Positions 12,017 through 62,030 of a stretch of DNA of 64,000 bases are shown here, one piece after another. The stretch is from NCBI RefSeq assembly GCF_932526225.1, contig NC_064047.1:806001-870000 (forward strand), read 5' to 3'. Numbering within the stretch: the first letter of the stretch is position 1; every line of letters begins with the position of its first letter. A model generated the notes under the pieces. That model was given only the letters and a program-made list of their open reading frames with translations, made no database searches and was not told where the DNA came from. The position numbers and the translations under genes are program-made. Source of the DNA: Nematostella vectensis (taxonomy: Eukaryota; Cnidaria; Anthozoa; Actiniaria; Edwardsiidae).

Positions 12017-12100
12017 AGTTTCCTACTTTTTAGGGATGAAACTTTTTTTGAGAGGGGGCGGGGGGTAAAAAAAAGTTTCATCCCTAAAAAGTAGGAAACT
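12017..12100. repeat. Perfect long hairpin
   Basis: A stem of about 33 bases starting AGTTTCCTACTTTTTAGGG pairs with its complement ending CCCTAAAAAGTAGGAAACT. The loop is a G-rich stretch of about 17 bases. It lies just past the end of the minisatellite. It may be a small inverted-repeat element or a folded-back replication product. Confidence 0.85.
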
Positions 12101-14140
12101 TTTTATGTATTATATGGAAATAAGTAATCAAAAATGCAAGAAAAGCTGTTTACTAGCGTTGCCAATAAAATATTTAGGCTACATTTACTGCTGTTGAGCC
12201 GTGAACGCTTTTCCACAAATGACAAATTCAACAATATTTATCTGTTTATTACTCGGTAGTAGTCCGTTTAAGCTTGACTTATAGGATCAATTAAAACAAA
12301 AACTTTTTTACACATTGACATTATCTAATAACCTGCCGTACTAGATTCCTAGTATATTTTACAATATGTAAAAAGTCTGAATCGGATACCTTTGCTTTGG
12401 GACAACCCCCTCGAGTACCAGATCTGGGAGATCTATCAGACCAAAGGCATAGGACGATTTTATCTTTTATTAGGACAGTCCCATGCAGTAAAATTTAAAC
12501 TAGATATGGACTAGTTATATGGCATATAAAGATAGATACAGGTATAGATACATATTCTTTACTGTTTCAAAAGGCCACATTTGACTTATAACAATAAGAA
12601 ATATTATTTCATGGTTGTTTTTTATTGCACGATTTGATTATATGTATCTATATTTTGTATTATAAATGTAGTTTTGTGGATTTTTAAAGAGGAGGGGGGT
12701 CAACCAATTTTTTGGGTTTCTCCTGTGGGGGTTAACAAAGTGGCGCTGAATACCAACACCCCCCCCTCCCCTTCCTCGGCCATAAATAATGAACACTCCC
12801 TAAGTCCACGTCTCTTAGTCACTCCACAAGACCCAGAACGCAGAAGGCTCTTAGCAGACGTGACTATCAGGACATTAGTCACGATCAGATCCCGCCTTCA
12901 AAACGCTGTGATTATATGGTCGATTTGCGAGGTACATTAAAGTCGTACAGCCACGCGCCTCAACGCATTCTGCCTAGATAACGCTGGTGATACGAGCCAA
13001 CTAAAATCTGGCTCATGACTAATAAAGACGAGATTACACAAACCATGTGAAGTTTAAAAATACGGGTATTCAGTCACTAAAGGAATCACAGCGAGAGGAT
13101 GAAAGGGCAGAAATAATGGGAAAGGAATCGAGAGTGAAAGCTAAAGGAGTGATGCTGTTTCGAAATGAGAACAAAGCCTAATCGAGTCCGATCCCTAGTC
13201 TGATAAAACAAGACCCAATATTGCTCAAAAACACATTTGCCATTCTTTCTTAGATTATTATTCCCACATATCTAAGGCATCTCGGAATCGTGAAATTTGA
13301 TTGGCTACTGGCTTGAATGTCTTCTGAGGTATATCTGCCTATCTTGAAGCCAATCGCTGATTCATATCTTTTTAGACTAAGCGGCTCAAATAATACAAAC
13401 ACACGCACCAACAGCAAATTTCCATCGATTATCTCTCCTATTTCACTCTTTTTTAAAGTTCTTTTCACTGCTTAAAAGTCACCCTTGTAACACTTTTTTG
13501 TTACCACATTTTGTAGCAATCTAGCCGATAGACACAATCATAACGGAGCCTTTTACCCAAGCCCCTATCTTGCTTCTCAATCTTCCGGTGTAGATTTACG
13601 AGATAACTTGGGCAGCACTCGGTCTCTCCTCTGATTGGTCGGTTTATCGTTGTGTTACTTCGCTGGTACATTTTCATGCTCGTTTTCGCCAACTTGGCTG
13701 CTGCTTATCGGACCTCAATTAGTACTACACTTCGGAATTTACCGGGGGAGGGGTTAAAGTCAAGTATTTAAATCCTCGATAATGTCTCTAATACCGAATA
13801 TTTGTACTTACACGCCAGTGAAAGCCTGTAGAATTGAGTTTTAACTCATTCATTAAAAAAAATAGGGGGGGGGTTTTGTTAGGCGTGGGGATTTCGGCGC
13901 ATAGAGAAATTACCCCTCCCCCTATTAGGTCGATAATTTCCCGCCTTCTTCATATAGTGGACGAGATCCTAAGCCAGATCCGGGAGATCAAGAGAGCAAA
14001 GTTGTCTTGGTAGCTCTACTGATAAGGATTCTGGCCTCCTTTACTGTTTATTAACGAATACTTATTACAACGCAAGCTGAAATGTAGTAACCTGAGCTTG
14101 ATTTTAGCCAGAAATCACATCGATTTGATCGCGAAGTTTT
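12101..14140. other. Intergenic region upstream of Scm
   Basis: No conserved protein or exon is seen. It is AT-rich with a few G or C runs (for example near 12760 and 13865). Short open frames on both strands show no domain and no codon pattern worth reporting. Confidence 0.45.
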
Positions 14141-14395
14141 GCCGCCATTTTCCATTGATTCAAGCCAGTCATCAAGTTGCGTTGGTGAAACGACACTGGC
14201 ACCAGATATACCCAAAGAATTCTATCCTTTCGATAAAGACTTGCAAAGATAACGTAATACCCATCTACAGTGACAGTTGAACACAACGAAGCCGGGAGCA
14301 AAAACCCAGAGCATCTGCTTTGTGTAAAGCGACCGATGAAATACAACCCAGAGGACGCCATCTTGGCTTAGTTTGCTTGTGTTGTGTTATTTACA
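14141..14395 (+). promoter_or_regulatory. Probable Scm promoter and 5' UTR with YY1/Pho-like words
   Basis: The 255 bases before the Scm start hold two words resembling the YY1/Pho core, GCCGCCATTTT at 14141-14151 and GCCATCTTGG at 14357-14366. The start codon context ACAATGGCGG is itself related. No TATA box is visible at a convincing distance. YY1/Pho-type sites close to start codons are common in animal housekeeping promoters, so the assignment is inference from motif and position. Confidence 0.35.
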
Positions 14396-51902
<37,507 letters not shown>

Positions 51903-52080
51903 CACAATCACGCAATCATAAGAACATACTTGAAATAGGCTTGCTGTCTAGCCACTTGACTTAAACTGTTTCCGTGACGCGATCATGTAACGCGGTACGT
52001 GTGCGTGACAATCACATATAGGCGACTCGATCAAGTTGCGTGATGCATGCGCGTGACATTCGACAAGACCTGACAAGATC

Positions 52081-54153
52081 CCGTGTTACGTATTTGTGAT
52101 TCGATCCCGTGATACAGTACATGTTCGTGATTTGATCAAGTGATACGTGTTCGTGATTTGATCTCTCGATACGTGTTCGTGATTTTATCAAGTGATACGT
52201 GTTCGTGATTTGATCACTTCATACGTGTTCGTGATTCGATCACTTCATACGTGTTCGTGATGCGATCACTTCATACGTGTTCGTGATTTGATCAAGTGAT
52301 ACGTGTTCGTGATTTGATCACGTGATTCGTGTTCGTGATTTGATCAAGTGATACGTGTTCGTGATTTGATCTCTCGATACGTGTTCGTGATTTGACCAAG
52401 TGATACGTGTTCGTGATTTGATCAAGTGATTCGTGTTCATGATTCGATCAAGTGATTCGTGTTCGTGATTCGATCAAGTGATACGAGCTCGTGATTCGAT
52501 CACTTCATACGTGTTCGTGATTTGATCAAGTGATACGTGTTCGTGATTTGATCACGCGATTCGTGTTCGTGATTTGATCAAGTGATACTTGTTCGTGATT
52601 CGACCAAGTGATACGTGTTCGTGATTTGACCAAGTGATTCGTGTTCGTGATTCGGTCAAGTGATTCGTGTTCGTGATTCGGTCAAGTGATACGTGTTCGT
52701 GATTTGACCAAGTGATACGTGTTCGTGATTTGACCAAGTGATACGTGTTCGTTATTTAATCAAGTGATACGTGTTCGTGATTCGATCAAGTGATACGTGT
52801 TCGTGATTCGATCAAGTGATACGTGTTCGTGATTTGACCAAGTGATACGTGTTCGTGATTTAACCAAGTGATACGTGTTCGTGATTTGATCAAGTCATAC
52901 GTGTTCGTGATTCGATCACTTCATACGTGTTCGTGATTCGATCACTTCATACGTGTTCGTGATTCGATCACTTCATACGTGTTCGTGATTTGATCACGTG
53001 ATTCGTGTTCGTGATTTGATCACGTGATTCGTGTTCGTGATTTGATCACTTCATACGTGTTCGTGATTTGATCACTTCATACGTGTTCGTGATGCGATCA
53101 CTTCATACGTGTTCGTGATGCGATCACTTCATACGTGTTCGTGATTTGATCAAGTGATACGTGTTCGTGATTTGATCACGTGATTCGTGTTCGTGATTCG
53201 ATCAAGTGATACGTGTTCGTGATTTGATCTCTCGATACGTGTTCGTGATTTGATCTCTCGATACGTGTTCGTGATTTGACCAAGTGATTCGTGTTCATGA
53301 TTCGATCACGTGATTCGTGTTCGTGATTCGATCAAGTGATACGAGCTCGTGATTCGATCACTTCATACGTGTTCGTGATTTGATCAAGCGACACGTGTTC
53401 GTGATTTGATCACGTGATTCGTGATTTGATCAAGTGATACGTGTTCGTGATTTGATCAAGTGATTCGTGTTCATGATTCGATCACGTGATTCGTGTTCGT
53501 GATTCGATCAAGTGATACGTATTCGTGATTCGATCAAGTGATACGTGTTCGTGATTCGATCAAGTGATACGTGTTCGTGATTTGACCAAGTGATACGTGT
53601 TCGTGATTTGACCAAGTGATTCGTGTTCGTGATTCGGTCAAGTGATTCGTGTTCGTGATTCGGTCAAGTGATACGTGTTCGTGATTTGACCAAGTGATAC
53701 GTGTTTGTGATTTGACCAAGTGATACGTGTTCGTTATTTAATCAAGTGATACGTGTTCGTGATTCGATCAAGTGATACGTGTTCGTGATTTGACCAAGTG
53801 ATACGTGTTCGTGATTTAACCAAGTGATACGTGTTCGTGATTTGACCAAGTCATACGTGTTCGTGATTCGATCACTTCATTCGTGTTCGTGATTTGATCA
53901 CTTCATACGTGTTCGTGATTTGATCACGTGATACGTGTTCGTGATTTGATCACGTGATTCGTGTTCGTGATTCGATCAAGTAATACGTGTTCGTGATTTG
54001 ATCTCTCGATACGTGTTCGTGATTTGACCAAGTGATACGTGTTCGTGATATGATCAAGTGATTCGTGTTCGTGATTCGGTCAAGTGATGTGTTCGTGATT
54101 TTATCACGTGATACGTATGCGTGACACGAGCACGTGATACGTGACTCGATCAT
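52081..54153. repeat. 26-bp minisatellite downstream of Scm
   Basis: About 78 units of GTGTTCGTGATTTGATCA plus AGTGATAC, with AATTCG, GACCAAG, CTCTCG and ACTTCAT variants, many containing GATCAC or CACGTGA. It begins about 180 bases after the Scm stop codon, so it could lie in the 3' UTR. It is unrelated to the 26-bp array at 27584. Confidence 0.95.
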
Positions 54154-55357
54154 GTTTTCTACCTTTGAAGAAATACTAGGTGCATGGCACGAAGACCAGA
54201 GAAGGCACATGTCGTACCTGCATTACCTAAACTTGTTCTGTTCGTGAGGCTCAAAAACTGATGGGGCTATAAGAATAAGGATAGAGAGATTTACACTGTT
54301 AGCCAAAGATAGATGTGTAAGGAATAGCATGTTGAGCATTTATAAAATGTAAATAATTCAAGCAAATCGAAAATGTTGAGAATGTATAGGGCTGGACCAT
54401 TAGAAGATGTCGCGCCAAATCAAATGCTGGATATGTTTTTTTAGAGGCCTGCATCATCGAAGTTGTTTAGGTGTTGGGTATTTTCATGTCGCTTTGTGTT
54501 GAGGTGTTTTTACTTGCAACCACCTATTCCCCTCGTCTTCCAATGGCCTACCCCCTCAAGGCCTGGCTAAACATTCTACAAGTTTGTCAAACATTGCGAA
54601 AGACTCGATTGTTATAGCCACCTATAAAACGTTGCACTCATTGTCTTTCAAAGCAGGTCCAGATTTTTTTAGATTAAGCATTTTCATCAAATACTCAGGT
54701 GGAGCTTACATAATTTGCCGTTTAGTCACTCTTCAGAAAAAAAAACACGCGCGCTTCGTCCTTTTATCCTGTCAGTGCTAGAATCTTCCATGCGCCATTT
54801 TGATTACCTGTTTGAACGTCTAACCAGACCTTATATTATCAGACTACCATGACATGGACTATCCATTTCGTGGGCAATAACACTGAACATGTAGGCTAAT
54901 GTACCCTGGTAACCAGAGCCTCCAGACTTCTCTCGTCCAGTGACGCTCAGCCAAAATGCTGCGACGAGCTTCGCTACGAGGCTACTGCAACGAATGCAGT
55001 AAATTGCAACTAAAGATCTTGTGTTTTTACAAAGTTTTATTATGAATTTTTTTATATTGTTACTTGGCGTTAAACATTGTATAAAATAGCGATATGAAGA
55101 GCAGTAATTAGGCCCTACCCTCAGCAATCCTACATACGACTTGCATGCATGGCGTAGTTGTGTTTTTGTTTTGATTATTACTCATCATACAACTTTCTCT
55201 ATATTATTTGAAGCTTTATAAATGGAATTGAGCTGTTTTATTAAAATTCACTTCTTAGATGAACATCTCATTTCATAGGGTTTCATAGCTTAGAAAATCA
55301 GAAAATTACAGGTCACCCGAGTCGGATCGACAGGTCACTGAAAATACCTTTATTGCG
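54154..55357. other. Non-genic region after Scm
   Basis: No exon with splice context was found. It is AT-rich single-copy-looking sequence. The poly(A) site of Scm may lie here, but no signal stands out. Confidence 0.4.
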
Positions 55358-55541
55358 CTTTAGTATAAATCTACTCACATACTATCATGAATCCTGCAAT
55401 TTGATTGGCTCCCGTACTCACTATCTATTGAGCGATAGATAGCGAGTAGCGAAAAAACCGGCGTTTTTCAAAAAAACAACATGAATTATTATTAAAATCG
55501 TCAGCTATTCGAAGGTAGTGTGTGAGTGGATTTATACTAAA
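55358..55541. mobile_element. Small inverted-repeat element
   Basis: TTTAGTATAAATCTACTCAC on the left mirrors GTGAGTGGATTTATACTAAA on the right. Inside are CTATCTATTGAGCGATAGATAG-like palindromic words. Non-coding. Confidence 0.78.
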
Positions 55542-55563
55542 ACAATGACACTACTCGTTCCCG

Positions 55564-55630
55564 TTTTCTATGAGTCAAATAATCTACTCGGCGCTACGCG
55601 CCTCGTGGACTATTTTTGACTCATAGAAAA
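55564..55630. repeat. Hairpin with TTTTCTATGAGTCAAA ends
   Basis: TTTTCTATGAGTCAAATAAT pairs with ATTTTTGACTCATAGAAAA across a GCGCTACGCGC centre. It may be the edge of a larger element that includes the neighbour at 55358. Confidence 0.75.
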
Positions 55631-55845
55631 CTCGAACTCGCAGTCTAATTGTTAAATATACATCTAGTCCCACCTTCAACCATCAATGGGAATTATTGCC
55701 GCCGTACCATCATTCTGTTTTTCTTATCATTCTGTTTTTCTCTGGTTTTCTTGCTCAAAAGTGGCCTGGAGAATGGGTTAGACTAAGCACTCGCGGTCTC
55801 TTTCACCGAAGAAAAAATCTCCGGGGAGGGTTCTTCAGGGTAAAA

Positions 55846-56197
55846 GTGATTGGGATGCTCGTCGGGAAATTAAAAAAAAAATACCCCTCAAAAGATACCC
55901 GAACACCAAAAATTGCTACCCTAAAAAATACCCTTAAAGAAAAAAAAATATCCCTAAAAAATACTAAAATGCAGATTTACCCGTTGTAGAACAGTTTCGA
56001 ATGACAAATTTTTAAAGTTTGTTTAGAAGTCGGAAGTATAGTATATTCTAGAAAACGTTGGCTCATAGCGCCTCTTTCTGCGAACCCCTGAAAACACCAT
56101 TTCTAGTAGAAAAGCCTATTTTTTCTCGGATACCCCATAAAAAAATACCTGAGTCCCGATTTTGACCCCTAAAAAATACGACGAGCATCCCTATCAC
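55846..56197. mobile_element. MITE-like element with GTGATTGGGATGCTCGTC ends
   Basis: GTGATTGGGATGCTCGTC on the left and ACGAGCATCCCTATCAC on the right form terminal inverted repeats. The interior is A-rich with many CCCTAAAAAATACC words. It abuts the next element directly. Confidence 0.8.
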
Positions 56198-56198
56198 A

Positions 56199-56518
56199 GG
56201 CCCGTAGCCAGGGGGGGTTCGCCGAACCCCCCTCCCCCCCTCCACTCGGCTTGAAGGTCCGCTCAGAACAAACGAAATATATAACGTTTCGCTGGATATA
56301 TACTGGCACATCAATATATCTTTAAAATGACTATAAAAATATTTTCATACTAATTATCTTTATTATTATCGATCTATGATAAAAAGCACCATATTAATAA
56401 CATTTTAAATACAAGACTGATTACCTAATGTAATAATGCGAGGAGAGGGGTATACCGGAAATTTTGTCTGCTGAAATGGAAAAACGAACCACCCCGCTTA
56501 AAATCCTGGCTACGGGCC
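56199..56518. mobile_element. MITE-like element with GGCCCGTAGCCAGG ends
   Basis: GGCCCGTAGCCAGG on the left and CCTGGCTACGGGCC on the right are exact complements. It shares inner words with the element at 40473. Non-coding. Confidence 0.87.
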
Positions 56519-56833
56519 GGTATCAGGTCTGTATCACCTATAAATGTAATACACCCATAAATGTTATAACAACGATAAATGTAATAACACGTCACCCATA
56601 AATGTTATAACAACCATAAATGTAATATCAGGTTGCCCATAAATGTTATAACAACCATAAATGTAAGAACACATCGCCCATAAATGTAATAAATAGTCAA
56701 CCATAAATGTAAGAACACGTCGCCCTTAAATGTTATAACTTATAATTTTGACTTATAGAAACATAATTAGACAACCAAACTTGGCAGATGGTATGTAGGT
56801 GTCAAGGGGGGTGCAACAATATGTCAACTGAGC

Positions 56834-56854
56834 ATGACGTCATCGATGACGTCA
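56834..56854. promoter_or_regulatory. Paired CRE-like palindrome, left arm
   Basis: TGACGTCATCGATGACGTCA joins two consensus CREB/ATF sites in one perfect palindrome. A related pair lies at 56961-56981 and further pairs at 58418-58439 and 58490-58509. Whether they bind any factor is unknown. Confidence 0.5.
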
Positions 56855-57065
56855 CTAAAAACGGCAATATTCATATCTTATCATAGAAACATCGTAAGGC
56901 GGTCTAAATTGGCGGATGGCATGTAGGTGTCAAGGGGGTGCAATGATATGTCAACTGAGCATGACGTCATTAATGACGTCACTAAAAACGGCAATACTCA
57001 TATCTCATCATAGAAACATCGTAAGGCGGTCTAACTTGGCAGATGTCATGTAGGTGTCAAAGGTG

Positions 57066-58409
57066 AAAAGGACCTGAAACCGAATACCGAACACCTAGAG
57101 GAAAACCCAAGCGCCCTAAACAAAGAAAACCTTATAAACGGAAATAATAAAAAATATATGTTAATTATATATAACAAATCGATGTCGTAGAGTTCCGAAC
57201 CGACAATTAAGAACAATGAATAAAAAGTTTATCTCTCAAATTATCGCATGCAGGTGGCCGGTTTTTATCTTTGTTTACAAAATAACTTAAAACATGTATG
57301 TCCGTGATCTTAGGTACGCGTGCGACGCGTGCGCGAACGGTTTTCGGAGCGCAGCCTTCGATTTGTGGAGCATATGGAAGTCTATCGTTTTCCACTATTG
57401 CCGAAAACCGCTTAAAACTCGCATGGGTTCTAGAAGTTTTACAAAGGAAGACTGAAAACAAATGCTTGGAGGCGGGCGGCCCGCGGGGGACTCTCCACAA
57501 AAGTAGACGGGGAAATTGACCTTTTAGGGTATAAAATTCTTACCAACTGCCATCCTTTAGGGGATTTTTAAGATTTTTTTCCGTTTCTGCTAGAGCCTCA
57601 CGCTAATGGTGGCCCTATTCGCCCGTAATGTATTTTATAATAAAGCACAATTCAGCTGATCGGTTTATACTTCCGGCTTTATTGTCGGTAACAATACAGG
57701 ATCTAATTAAAACATCATTGTTCTCTCGCGATACTAAATGGAAAACAAAATTGATAGTTTGATAGTTTACCAGAAAAAACACAACTTCTAGGCCCGTATT
57801 TTATCGTGCGCGAATCCCAAATACTGCGACTTCCCAGTCGTGAGTGGCGATCGAAAACTACGGCAAGAGAATGATCCAGCAGGACTATGAGAGGTTTCAT
57901 TTCTCCTTGTACCTGCTGTCACCAAGTATTTTTTTTCTGCCGAAATGTTACGGTGCTTTCCTCTAAACTTGGTATTCGATTAATTATTGTTTAGACGCCG
58001 TGAATTATTTTACTGCATTGTGTGTACGGGTAAAATGACCGTTTTATTTCCTTTTAAAATAATAAGGATTATGATTAGAACTATGAAATAATGATGGAAT
58101 ATGCATTCTTTCTGGAATTAATGCGCAACACAGCCGAGGTAAAACACTTTAACACATTCGCGCATAAACCATAGAATTGGGATATGTTATCTGCAAAGCC
58201 CGCTAAACGCAGTTCGATTTTCCTTGAAAACCTATTTCCCATGGATTTCCATTCACATTGGATGCGACGGCTGGTCTCGACCACTCCAACGTCAGGCGTT
58301 GATTGACTACGCGCTAATCCCAAACGATCCCAAACCAGACGCCGATCTTGAATCCGCTGAGGTCGCGTGTAATGACAATGAGTTCAATTTGGATAACAGA
58401 GTTTACAGC
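57066..58409. other. Centre of the composite inverted repeat
   Basis: No exon or transposase motif is seen. The part near 57310-57500 is GC-richer than its surroundings and carries short open frames on both strands without a known domain. Confidence 0.4.
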
Positions 58410-58599
58410 TGTTCTTGATGACGTCATCGATGACGTCATGCCGAGGCGTCATATCGTTGCAGCCCCCCGTTGAGTATTGCCATTTTAGTGACGTAATGGA
58501 TGACGTCATGCTCAGTTGACATATTGTTGCACCCCCCTTGACACCTACAAGACATCTGCCAAGTTTGGTTGTCTAATGTTGTCACGAGTCAAAATTATA

Positions 58600-59908
58600 A
58601 GTTATAACATTTATGGGCGACGTGTTTTTACATTAATGACGTGGTTTATAACATTTATGGGCGACGTGTTCTTACATTTATGGTTGACGTGGTATATAAC
58701 ATTTATGGGCGACGTGTTCTTACATTTATGGTTGAATGTTTATTATATCAATGGGCGATGTGTTCTTACATTTATGGTTGTTATAACATTTATGGGTGTT
58801 ATAACATTTATGGGTGTTATTACATTTATGGGTGTTATTAAATTTATGGGTGTTATTACATTTATGGTTGTTGTAACATTTATGGGTGTTATTACATTTA
58901 TGGTTGTTATAACATTTATGGGTGTTATTACATTTATGGGTGTTATAACATTTATGGGTGTTATTACATTTATGGTTGTTGTAACATTTATGGGTGTTAT
59001 TACATTTATGGTTGTTATAACATTTATGGGTGTTATTACATTTATGGTTGTTATAACATTTATGGGTGTTATTACATTTATGGGTGTTATTACATTTATG
59101 GGTGTTATTACATTTATGACTGTTATTACATTTATGGTTGTTGTAACATTTATGGGTGTTATTACATTTATGGGTGTTATTACATTTATGACTGTTATTA
59201 CATTTATGGTTGTTGTAACATTTATGACTGTTATTACATTTATGGGTGTTATTACATTTATGGTTGTTATTACATTTATGGGTGTTATTACATTTATGGG
59301 TGTTATAACATTTATGGGTGTTATTACATTTATGGGTGTTATAACATTTATGGGTGTTATTACATTTATGGGTGTTATTACATTTATGGGTGTTATTACA
59401 TTTATGAGTGTTATTACATTTATGGGTGTTATAACATTTATGGGTGTTATTACATTTATGGGTGTTATTACATTTATGGGTGTTATTACATTTATGGGTG
59501 TTATAACATTTATGGGTGTTATTACATTTATGGTTGTTATTACATTTATGGTTGTTATTACATTTATGGGTGTTATTACATTTATGGGTGACGTGTAATT
59601 ACATTTATGGGTGACGTGTAATTACATTTATGGTTGTTATTACATTTATGGTTGTTATTACATTTATGGGTGTTATTACATTTATGGGTGTTATTACATT
59701 TATGGGTGTTATTACATTTATGGGCGTTATTACATTTATGGGCGTTATTACATTTATGGGTGTTATTACATTTATGGGTGTTATTACATTTATGGGTGTT
59801 ATTACATTTATGGGTGTTATTACATTTATGGGTGTTATAACATTTATGGGTGTTATTACATTTATGGGCGTTATTACATTTATGGTTGTTATTACATTTA
59901 TGGGTGAT
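58600..59908 (+). repeat. 18-bp minisatellite
   Basis: About 70 copies of GGGTGTTATTACATTTAT with GGTTGTTAT and TTATAACAT variants. The six-codon period yields an apparent ITFMGV repeat on the plus strand and other periodic frames on both strands; none has coding support. Confidence 0.96.
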
Positions 59909-60028
59909 GCAAGGTCGACATGGGAACCCCCTCCAGGGAAAAATATCCTTTGATTCCCGATAATGACTTCGCTTCCTGTCTCTACCCAGTCCACCTCCCA
60001 CACACACACAAAAAAAAAAACAAGCAAG

Positions 60029-60395
60029 ATGGAGTTTTCTGCCCCTCTTATCGAGAAATGCTGGCCTTTATTGTTAGCTGCAGTCCTCGGTATCATTACA
60101 ATGGAAGTGTTTAAGGCTCTTTTCAAGTCTAAAGAGGCTTACACTGTGGATGTTGATCCGATGAAAGACTCGGATGAACACGATTTACCGAGGGACCCGC
60201 TTGGTATTCGCGTCACAGGGGAAGAGGAGGTCAATCATATTCCGTATCCGTACTTTGACGAGATTCCAACCGAAGAAGAGATGAAAAAGAAGAGTGCTGA
60301 GTTTTATAAGTCGATGAAAAAAAGGAGAACAGTTCGTAAAATTAGCTCAGAACCGGTTCCTTTGGAAGTTATCGAGAATATTGTTCGCGTTGCTG
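60029..60395 (+). CDS. IYD: IYD exon 1 (residues 1-123)
   Basis: Starts at ATG with a hydrophobic N-terminus ([18 protein letters not shown]) and ends GCTG before GTGAGT. It includes the linker and the first FMN-binding arginines. Confidence 0.93.
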
Positions 60396-61956
60396 GTGAG
60401 TGGTAAATTTAGATGAAAGCAATTGAAGTAGTCTCCCTCACAGCCGTTCTGGACTCGTCACGCTAGGCGATGCATAAGCAATTGAATCTGCTCTTTATTT
60501 CTTCGACGCATTGGGATTCATTATCGGAAATAACATAAATATTTCCTTTAAAAAGTTGTCGGTTCTACAAATTAAAATTGAATTTCTCGATCTACTTTTT
60601 ATTTTCATCTCATCAACGTTTACATCATGCGCGTGCCAACATCACGAGGAAAGTGGGGGAGGGGGGGGTGGGAGGTATGGAACCTCAAAAATCGGAGTAT
60701 TTTTTTAATACTGCGAGACCCTCCACCCTAGCATTTATTATACATGATAGAATTATAGTTATGCTTTAGTTTAACAACCCTTTTTATCCATTTATATTTG
60801 ATACCCATGAGACACTGTGAAATGAGTTCCCCCTTCTCCTCAGCCCTCCAAAATAATCGATCATGCTCGAATATTAAAGTTATACAGTTATACTACTACT
60901 TAACTTGTTTAACTTTGCTACAATAAATTTTTGAATTTTTATCATTTTAATTAAATTGTAAACTATCATCATTTTTATCTTTCTCTAAAACTTTTGATTT
61001 AAAACTGTTAAGCTCAATTGAGCTTTAGGAAATGAATACCTGTCAACCTCACTTTAGGAAAAATCTTGAGAAAATACAGTGAATGTATCAGAAGTCCCAG
61101 GAGAATACAGTAAATGTATGGATATTTAAAAAAAAATAAGGCTTGAAAAAAGGTTCAAAATCTTGAGACTCCCGATTAATCCGGGAGAGTTGACAGCTAT
61201 GGAAATAATGGTGCTATAAAAATTAAGTATTATTATTATGGTAATGATGAGTATGACAAGTCCATCTCTTTTTATTCAAATTATTTAGGCACCTCCCCTA
61301 GTGGAGCGCACACGGAACCATGGACTTATGTCGTCATCCGAGACCCTGACTTGAAGAAACAAATCAAGGAAGTAGTTGAAGAAGAAGAACAGTTAAACTA
61401 TGCCCGACGCATGGGTGAGAAATGGGTGCAAGACCTGAGTATTTTGAAGACAACCTGGTCCAAGCCATACATAGAAACTGCACCCTATTTGATATTGATC
61501 TTTAAGCAGGTGTATGGTATAAAGCCCGACGGGGATAAGAAGGTGCACTACTACAATGAAATCAGTGTGTGCATTTCATGTGGTCTGTTGCTGGCTGCGA
61601 TTCAGGTAAGCATGGATGCTGCACAATGGTCTTAAATTTCTTGCCTTTTCAGGTAAAAGAACCATGTTAAGTCATTGAGCAACAAACAATCAGACAGATA
61701 AGAGACAGACGATTGTTTTCAGTTGCTTAGAATTTATGGAGGGGCGGTGGACGAGAGGGGCAAGGGGTAGCTCCCCACCCCATTTCCTGAGTGGATGTGT
61801 TTCTTTTTTAACAAGAATGTGCCGTTTGACCTCTACTAAGTAGTGTTACAAAAGGTTACATGTATAAATCATTTTAACTCCCCTGGATGGCGTCTGGTGC
61901 ATCTAACATAGGTACATTATTTATAACATAACTATTAGCAGGAGCACATTCTATTG

Positions 61957-62030
<74 letters not shown>

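Larger units (their letters stand above)
56532..59908. mobile_element. Composite 3.4-kb inverted-repeat element with an expanded right arm
   Basis: The left arm (56532-57065) starts ATCACCTATAAATGTAATAC, continues with CATAAATGTTATAACAACC units, then a unique part with GACAACCAAACTTGGCAGAT. The right arm mirrors this order (58410-59908) and ends ATTACATTTATGGGTGAT. The unique part also carries GTGCAACAATATGTCAACTGAG and paired TGACGTCA words on both sides. The left arm holds two to three 120-bp sub-copies of this part; the right arm has its minisatellite grown to about 1.3 kb. The centre (57066-58409) shows no recognisable transposase. It resembles a fold-back element. Confidence 0.7.

Noticed and set aside
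12674-13692. Several 60- to 88-codon open frames upstream of Scm
   Set aside because: Overlapping on both strands, no domain, no splice context. Expected by chance.
14104-14361. Minus-strand 85-codon frame starting ATGGCGTCC opposite the Scm promoter
   Set aside because: It could suggest a divergent gene, but no domain is seen and no splice-linked continuation was found. The ATGGCG words fit YY1-like sites.
58516-59598. Plus-strand ITFMGV repeat protein
   Set aside because: Pure product of the 18-bp repeat; its flanks are the unique part of an inverted-repeat arm.
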